DNA from: Prolixibacteraceae bacterium
Lineage (GTDB): Bacteria > Bacteroidota > Bacteroidia > Bacteroidales > Prolixibacteraceae
DNA: 45,838 bases
Direction: 5' to 3'
Assembly: GCA_025355875.1 (NCBI GenBank)
Contig: JANXYV010000152.1
Coordinates: forward strand, 1-45,838
Part shown: positions 41,593 through 45,838 of the stretch, piece by piece
Layout: each line of letters starts with the position of its first letter
How positions within the stretch are numbered: the stretch's first letter is position 1
Program-made: the position numbers and the translations under genes
Notes under the pieces: model-generated
The model's input: only the letters and a program-made list of their open reading frames with translations
What the model was told of the DNA's origin: nothing
The model's database searches: none

Positions 41593-41954
41593 GCCTGGCA
41601 TTCGAATTGGGCCGGAAAGGTGAAGAACTTGCTGTTGAGCATTTAAAATCGATCGGATACCAGATTCTGGACCTGAACTGGTTTTCGAACCACCTCGAGC
41701 TTGACATCATAGCCAAAGATGGTGATGAACTCGTCATTGTTGAGGTAAAAGCCCGTGGAAGCGATTCGTATGAACATCCTTCGGAGGCCGTTTCAAACAA
41801 GAAGATCCGGTTTTTGGTCAATGCCGCCGAAGCATATATTTTGGAGAAAGACCTGAATTGTGATACCCGTTTTGATGTAATATCAATCATCTTCAAAGGA
41901 AAAACCACTGAACTGGAACACTTTATCAATGCCTTTTATCCGCCTGTAAACTGA
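41589..41954 (+). CDS. yraN: YraN/UPF0102-family nuclease-like protein
   Basis: A 121-residue protein of the UPF0102 family, with a restriction-endonuclease-like fold. G-R-K-G-E-E-L-A-V-E-H-L and the core E-L-D-I-I-A-K-D-G-D-E-L-V-I-V-E-V-K-A-R (E/D-x(n)-E-x-K active-site pattern) are intact. The family's role is poorly known; a link with Holliday-junction or DNA processing is suggested only by the fold. The ATG overlaps the LD-carboxypeptidase stop (ATGA at 41589). It ends the mscL-ldcA-yraN unit and is convergent with the M3 peptidase gene. Confidence 0.92.
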   Translation: MSLAFELGRKGEELAVEHLKSIGYQILDLNWFSNHLELDIIAKDGDELVIVEVKARGSDSYEHPSEAVSNKKIRFLVNAAEAYILEKDLNCDTRFDVISIIFKGKTTELEHFINAFYPPVN

Positions 41955-42038
41955 AAATAGAAAAGAGGAAAAAGTCAAAAGTCATCAGGGAATTATTAAA
42001 AAGTCGCAGCGACTATTTCTCAATGAACTGCAACTATC

Positions 42039-42050
42039 CACTGAGACTGA
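42039..42050 (+). repeat. CACTGAGACTGA element, copy 2
   Basis: Exact copy of 39174-39185, in the 127-base convergent gap between yraN and the M3 peptidase gene. The gap also contains AGTCGC-A-GCGACT (42001-42014), a perfect short palindrome, and T-rich runs. Confidence 0.5.
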
Positions 42051-42081
42051 TTACTTTTTCCATTTTCCATTTTCCTTGATT

Positions 42082-44175
42082 TTAGGCCATCCCGTTCCGT
42101 TTCAGCAAAGCCGCTGTCGTTGGCTCCTGTCCGCGAAAAGCTTTGTACAAAATCATCGGATGTTCGCTTCCACCTTTTTCAAGTATGTTTCTTCGAAACG
42201 AATCAGCCGTTTCACGGTCAAAAATCCCTTTTTCTTGAAACACCGAAAATGCGTCGGCATCCAGCACCTCGGCCCATTTATAACTGTAATAACCGGCATC
42301 GTACCCTCCGGCGAAAATGTGGGAAAATGAGCTGCTTTGCAAACTTCCTTCCACCGGCTCAAACAAATCCGTGGAGGCGACGGCATTCATTTCAAATTCC
42401 TTCAAATCGGTATCAACCGGGCTTTCACGATGGTGATAGGCCATATCAAGCATGCCAAAACTCAGCTGGCGTTCCATCATGTAGGCTACCTGAAAATGCT
42501 GTGCTTGTTGAATTTTTTTGATTAATTCTTCCGGAAGTTTCTCACCGGTTTGATAATGAACAGCAAACTGGTCGAGCCATTCCTTTTCGTAGGCCCAGTT
42601 TTCGTGTATCTGCGACGGAAGTTCAACAAAGTCCCAATACACACTGGTTCCTGAAGTTCCGGGGAACTGGCACTGCGAAAGCATGCCGTGCAATCCATGC
42701 CCGAATTCGTGTAGGAAAGTAGTGACCTCGTCGAAAGTTAAAAGTGAAGGAGTATTTTCAGTGGATTTCGAGAAATTAGTGACGAGCGATATGTGCGGCC
42801 GGATGGACTTTCCATGTACATTCGATTGCGGGCGAAAATCGGTCATCCAGGCTCCAGATCGTTTGCTCTCGCGTGGAAAAAAGTCGAGGTAAAGTACCGC
42901 AATGAATTGGTCCGACTCATCAAAAACCTCATAAGCTGTCACTTCCGGATGGTAAACCTCCATGCTCGAATTTTCCTGAAGCCGAAGTCCGTAAAGCTTC
43001 GAGGCCAGAGTGAAAACCCCATCAATTACCTTTTCGAGCTGCAAATAGGGTTTGACTTCCTCTTCCGTGAAATTGTATCTCTCCGATTTCAGTTTTTCGG
43101 AATAATACGTCCAATCCCAACGCTGAATAATACCTGAAAAACCAAGGCTTTCAGCATATTGCTGAACTTCATTGAATTCCTTCACTGCAAAAGGCTTCGA
43201 TTCCAAATGCAACTCATTTAGAAACCCAACGACTTTTTCCGGAGTTTCGGCCATTCGTTCCACCAGTTTATATTCTGCATGAGTTCGGAATCCGAGCAGC
43301 CGGGCTTTTTCAAGCCTCAATTCAACAATCCTCCGAATGTTCGCCTGATTGTCATTCTCGTTTCCATGATTCGCCCTCGAACTGGAAGCCCTGAAAATTT
43401 GTTCACGCAACTCCCGGTTGTCGGCATATTTCAGGAAAGGACCATAACTCGGATGTTGGAGGTTAAAAAGCCAGCCTTCTTTTTCCTTCGATTGAGCAGT
43501 TTGGGCAGCCATTTCGACAATCGAATCCGGAAGTCCGCTCAGGTCTTTCTGATCGGTTATCAGCAATTCATACGCATTGGTTTCGGCCAGAACATTTTGC
43601 TGATATTTTAGCCCGAGTTGAGAAAGCTCTTTGGTAATTTCCCGGTATTTCGCCTTATCTGTTTCGTTCAGGTTAGCGCCACTGCGCACAAAACGACGAT
43701 AGGTCTTTTCGAGCAGTGTGATCTCTTCGGCATTCATGACCAATTTTTTGCGTCGGAGGAAAACGTCCTTTATCCGGGCAAAAAGTTCCGGATTCAGGGA
43801 AATGTCGTTCCCGAAATCAGAAAGTTTAGGAGCAATTTCCTGGGCAATTTCCTGCATCTGGTCCGAAGTTTCAGCCGAATTAAGGTTGAAAAATATCGAC
43901 TTGATCCGACCGAGTTTTTCCCCTGCCAGATCAAGTGCAACAATGGTATTCTCAAAATTCGGAGAAGAAGGATTATCAATGATTTCCTGAATTTCTTTTC
44001 TGGCTTCCTCCATCGACACCTCAAATGCAGGAAGGTAATGTTCCGTTTTTATTGAATGGAATGGTCCCGTTTGATGAATTCCCAGAAACGGTTGGAGTAA
44101 TGGATTAGCCTCCCCCAACCCCCTCCCAGGGAGGGTACTTTGGGAATCTATATGCGGAGTTTCTTTTTTTGACAT
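42082..44175 (-). CDS. M3-family oligopeptidase (Dcp/OpdA-like)
   Basis: A 697-residue zinc metallopeptidase that degrades short peptides, with no signal peptide and so probably cytoplasmic. The HEXXH motif is H-E-F-G-H-G-L-H at residues 489-493, and the third zinc ligand is expected in W-D-F-V-E-L-P-S-Q about 25 residues later. Y-D-A-G-Y-Y-S-Y near the C-terminus is also typical. The body from N-P-L-L-Q-P-F (residue 24) onward aligns with Dcp-type enzymes. Residues about 12-23 (Q-S-T-L-P-G-R-G-L-G-E-A) are encoded by a G-rich repeat sitting between the start codon and the conserved sequence, an N-terminal insertion. No other methionine is available to start after it. Confidence 0.95.
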   Translation of the reverse strand: MSKKETPHIDSQSTLPGRGLGEANPLLQPFLGIHQTGPFHSIKTEHYLPAFEVSMEEARKEIQEIIDNPSSPNFENTIVALDLAGEKLGRIKSIFFNLNSAETSDQMQEIAQEIAPKLSDFGNDISLNPELFARIKDVFLRRKKLVMNAEEITLLEKTYRRFVRSGANLNETDKAKYREITKELSQLGLKYQQNVLAETNAYELLITDQKDLSGLPDSIVEMAAQTAQSKEKEGWLFNLQHPSYGPFLKYADNRELREQIFRASSSRANHGNENDNQANIRRIVELRLEKARLLGFRTHAEYKLVERMAETPEKVVGFLNELHLESKPFAVKEFNEVQQYAESLGFSGIIQRWDWTYYSEKLKSERYNFTEEEVKPYLQLEKVIDGVFTLASKLYGLRLQENSSMEVYHPEVTAYEVFDESDQFIAVLYLDFFPRESKRSGAWMTDFRPQSNVHGKSIRPHISLVTNFSKSTENTPSLLTFDEVTTFLHEFGHGLHGMLSQCQFPGTSGTSVYWDFVELPSQIHENWAYEKEWLDQFAVHYQTGEKLPEELIKKIQQAQHFQVAYMMERQLSFGMLDMAYHHRESPVDTDLKEFEMNAVASTDLFEPVEGSLQSSSFSHIFAGGYDAGYYSYKWAEVLDADAFSVFQEKGIFDRETADSFRRNILEKGGSEHPMILYKAFRGQEPTTAALLKRNGMA
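44107..44145 (-). repeat. G-rich palindromic repeat, copy D (inside a gene)
   Basis: On the - strand: ACCCTCCCTGGGAGGG, then GGTTG, then GGGGAGGCT. It has the same hairpin-plus-G-run layout as copies A-C but lies in frame inside the N-terminal coding part of the M3 peptidase gene. Confidence 0.7.
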
Positions 44176-44223
44176 ATTTAGTTTGTTTTAATTATCTTTT
44201 AAATTCGGTAGTCTCATCCCATC

Positions 44224-44796
44224 TTACTTTTTCTTCTTCTCCACCGACCAGCCAAATTTACCGATCGGATCGCCCATTTTGAAATAATGACCATGCGAAT
44301 AAATCAGTGGATTGGCCTTCTTCAGGCTAAAGGCTCCTGTTATGGGATCAATGTAACTGTCATCGGCAATGACATTGACCACTTCAGAAATGAACATGTG
44401 ATGAACACCCAGTTCGATGATTTGTTTCACTTTGCATTCGATGCTGATGGGTGCCTCAGCCAAAATGGGCGCTTTGACAATGCTTGCCAGAGCGGGAGTT
44501 AATCCCATTTCTTTCCATTTATTGTATTTCGCTCCTGATCGAACTCCGCACCAATCGGTGGCCCGGGCCAGTTCTTCGGTGGTCAGGTTGATCACGTACT
44601 CACCGGTCCGTTTGATGATTTCATACGAATGGCGAGATGGCCTGACCGAAATGTAACACATCGGAGGATCGCTGCTGATGGTTCCTGTCCATGCGATGGT
44701 GATCAGGTTATATTCTTCGGGAGTTTCGCCACAGGTAACCAATACCGCCGGAAGCGGATAAATCATTGTTCCGGGTTTCCAATTAATTTTTGCCAT
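44224..44796 (-). CDS. Flavin reductase-like FMN-binding split-barrel protein
   Basis: A 190-residue protein of the flavin reductase/flavoredoxin type. P-L-P-A-V-L-V-T-C opens the barrel, and then come N-L-I-T-I-A-W-T-G-T-I-S-S-D-P-P-M, Y-I-S-V-R-P-S-R-H-S-Y and Y-V-I-N-L-T-T, which form the FMN-binding surface in this family. E-C-K-V-K-Q-I-I-E-L-G-V-H-H-M-F and S-E-V-V-N-V are later barrel strands. It would bind FMN and pass electrons to an unknown partner. The stop is followed by an outer-membrane protein gene on the same strand only 10 bases upstream in transcription order, so the two are cotranscribed. Confidence 0.88.
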   Translation of the reverse strand: MAKINWKPGTMIYPLPAVLVTCGETPEEYNLITIAWTGTISSDPPMCYISVRPSRHSYEIIKRTGEYVINLTTEELARATDWCGVRSGAKYNKWKEMGLTPALASIVKAPILAEAPISIECKVKQIIELGVHHMFISEVVNVIADDSYIDPITGAFSLKKANPLIYSHGHYFKMGDPIGKFGWSVEKKKK

Positions 44797-44806
44797 TTTC
44801 TTTTAC

Positions 44807-45505
44807 TTAGAAAGCTAATCCGGTGCCAAAAATAACAAAACTCTGTTTGGTATATGGATTTGTGATGAAGGAAAGGATCAGAGGTATGGAGAACGGCAGT
44901 TTCAGCTTAAGTTCTTTGCCAAATGTCACCCCTAAGTTAACCACTGCCGGACCATCGGCGTAGTAGCCCCGAAAAGGAGTCAATCCAATCAATGGAATGG
45001 TCTCAATTCCCAAAGCGGTGAAGGGATATCTGATTTCGAGATAGGTAGAAAAATAAGGTTTGTCGGTTTCTTCGTTCTTATCGCCCAACAAAAATGTGCC
45101 AACCAGCCATTTCAGTTTCTGTTTTTCATTCGAATAATTATCCATGCACAGTTCGAGCGAGTGACGGCTCTCTCCTTTCTGGAAGTTCAGGTATGAATTA
45201 TCTTCGCCGGGAACCGGATTATAATAGTCAAACAAGGTAACCGAAAACGGATCGAAATGGTACGACGGCACCAGGTCAAGCTCCGAATAGCTGTTGTTCA
45301 GGGTAAATGCTGCCCAGGTATTGAAACTGAACCTACTGGCAGTAAAAGTAAGCGACGGTTCGATCGTCGGAGTAGTTCCCATCTTTTGTCCTCGCCAGAC
45401 ATGCTGGCTTTGAACAAGCACTTCGGCCTCAGAAAACCGAAACTGACTCTGCGCCTGACTGGCAAACAGCAGAAAAGCAATCAAAAACAGCAGTTTATAC
45501 ATCAT
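44807..45505 (-). CDS. Predicted outer-membrane beta-barrel protein
   Basis: A 232-residue exported protein with a signal peptide (about 1-20, ending S-Q-A-Q-S-Q). The rest is made of alternating amphipathic strands separated by short loops, with aromatic ends, and the last residue is Phe after a strand (S-F-V-I-F-G-T-G-L-A-F), as expected for BAM-inserted barrels. About ten strands can be drawn. No pore or enzyme motif is recognised. The first codon may be either of two adjacent ATGs (45505 or 45502). A good promoter lies just upstream (45520-45550). It is cotranscribed with the flavin reductase-like gene. Confidence 0.75.
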   Translation of the reverse strand: MMYKLLFLIAFLLFASQAQSQFRFSEAEVLVQSQHVWRGQKMGTTPTIEPSLTFTASRFSFNTWAAFTLNNSYSELDLVPSYHFDPFSVTLFDYYNPVPGEDNSYLNFQKGESRHSLELCMDNYSNEKQKLKWLVGTFLLGDKNEETDKPYFSTYLEIRYPFTALGIETIPLIGLTPFRGYYADGPAVVNLGVTFGKELKLKLPFSIPLILSFITNPYTKQSFVIFGTGLAF

Positions 45506-45519
45506 TCATTCTTTTGAAT

Positions 45520-45550
45520 CAAATCTAATGTTTTGATTAGTTATAACAAT
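45520..45550 (-). promoter_or_regulatory. Promoter of the outer-membrane protein gene, with dyad
   Basis: On the - strand ATTG (45547-45550) is followed after exactly 19 bases by TAGATTTG (45520-45527), a match to the Bacteroidota TTTG-N19-21-TAnnTTTG promoter with one weak base. The inverted repeat AATCAAA (45517-45523) and TTTGATT (45532-45538) overlaps the -7 box and could be an operator. Confidence 0.7.
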
Positions 45551-45578
45551 GCCAATCAGCTAGATACTTCAAAATTTA

Positions 45579-45611
45579 TTTGACAAAATGAACCGATACA
45601 CTTTACTTTTG
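45579..45611 (+). promoter_or_regulatory. Promoter of the DUF2147-like gene
   Basis: TTTG (45579-45582), 21 bases, then TACTTTTG (45604-45611): a full match to the Bacteroidota consensus. The start site would fall near 45618, giving a leader of about 60 bases before the ATG at 45677. It is divergent from the promoter at 45520-45550. Confidence 0.75.
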
Positions 45612-45676
45612 AACCGGAAATCTGAGTTGTTTCAAATCCGAAAAAAAATTCTAACTTTCTGAAAAAAAATAAGCTT

Positions 45677-45838
45677 ATGAAACGATTTGGTTTGGTTATC
45701 ATGCTGGCCTTGATGATGTCAGCAGCATTCGCCCAGGATGCACAGAAAATTGCAGGCATTTGGTGGAACGAAGAAAAAACCTCGAAAGTTGAGGTCAGAG
45801 AAGAAAACGGAAAGTTCTATGGAACCGTAATCTCTATT
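45677..45838 (+). CDS. DUF2147-like secreted protein, cut by the window end
   Basis: Only the first 54 residues are in the window. M-K-R-F-G-L-V-I-M-L-A-L-M-M is a signal peptide ending S-A-A-F-A-Q. The mature part begins I-A-G-I-W-W-N-E-E-K-T-S-K-V-E-V, followed by E-N-G-K-F-Y-G-T-V. The G-x-W, S-K-V-E-V and G-K-F-Y-G pattern is that of DUF2147, small periplasmic proteins of unknown role. The gene continues past base 45838, so length and end cannot be judged. Confidence 0.75.
   Translation, partial: MKRFGLVIMLALMMSAAFAQDAQKIAGIWWNEEKTSKVEVREENGKFYGTVISI

Noticed and set aside
1-45838. CRISPR arrays, tRNA or rRNA genes
   Set aside because: Gaps were inspected; no regularly spaced repeats or cloverleaf-like segments were found.

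Overview
The window looks like chromosome from a member of the Bacteroidota, probably of the Bacteroidales/Marinilabiliales type; the family is uncertain. The evidence is C-terminal type IX secretion (T9SS) sorting domains on three secreted proteins, a FISUMP-domain protein, a C10 (streptopain-type) protease, promoters of the TTTG-N19-21-TAnnTTTG kind, weak Shine-Dalgarno sequences and KISTS in place of KMSKS in MetG. I see no rRNA, tRNA, CRISPR array, transposase or integrase.

Left part (1-11031, + strand): ten genes, nearly all with signal peptides. They encode a T9SS protein built of 29-residue repeats, a coiled-coil protein, a leucine-rich-repeat protein, a possible CsgG/TolB-N-like protein, a MORN-variant protein, two 340-residue paralogues of an unrecognised family, a lipocalin-like protein, a FISUMP protein and a large T9SS protein. 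Several overlap by 1-4 bases, so this is probably one or a few operons for surface or periplasmic proteins; the shared job is unknown.

Insert (11048-14626): an AT-rich pair, a T9SS-exported C10 cysteine protease and a small lipoprotein overlapping it by 4 bases. It lies between two 115-base direct repeats that are both copies of the 3' end of the adjacent ABC permease gene. The copies differ at two positions, both synonymous.

Centre (14512-30271, - strand): a seven-gene export locus. In transcription order it has an ABC ATPase, an ABC-2 permease fused to an M1-aminopeptidase-like domain without HEXXH and to a golvesin-like tail, a TolC-type channel, a lipoprotein adaptor, an RND pump, a second RND pump fused through extra membrane helices to its own ABC ATPase, and a second ABC-2 permease. 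Proton-driven and ATP-driven export modules are thus physically and genetically joined; this is the most unusual feature of the window. A divergent membrane-protein/HTH pair (30623-31269), preceded by a perfect 14-base direct repeat at 21-base spacing, may be a local regulator.

Right part (31396-45838): mostly housekeeping genes: a fasciclin lipoprotein, MenE-like ligase, MetG, a toxin-antitoxin pair whose toxin is frameshifted at an A7 tract, an ABM-like protein, a DNA glycosylase, a HAD phosphatase, a lipid kinase, MscL, LD-carboxypeptidase, YraN, an M3 oligopeptidase, a flavin reductase-like protein, an outer-membrane protein and the start of a DUF2147-like gene. G-rich palindromic repeats are dispersed through the window, and two of them are translated as the ends of proteins.
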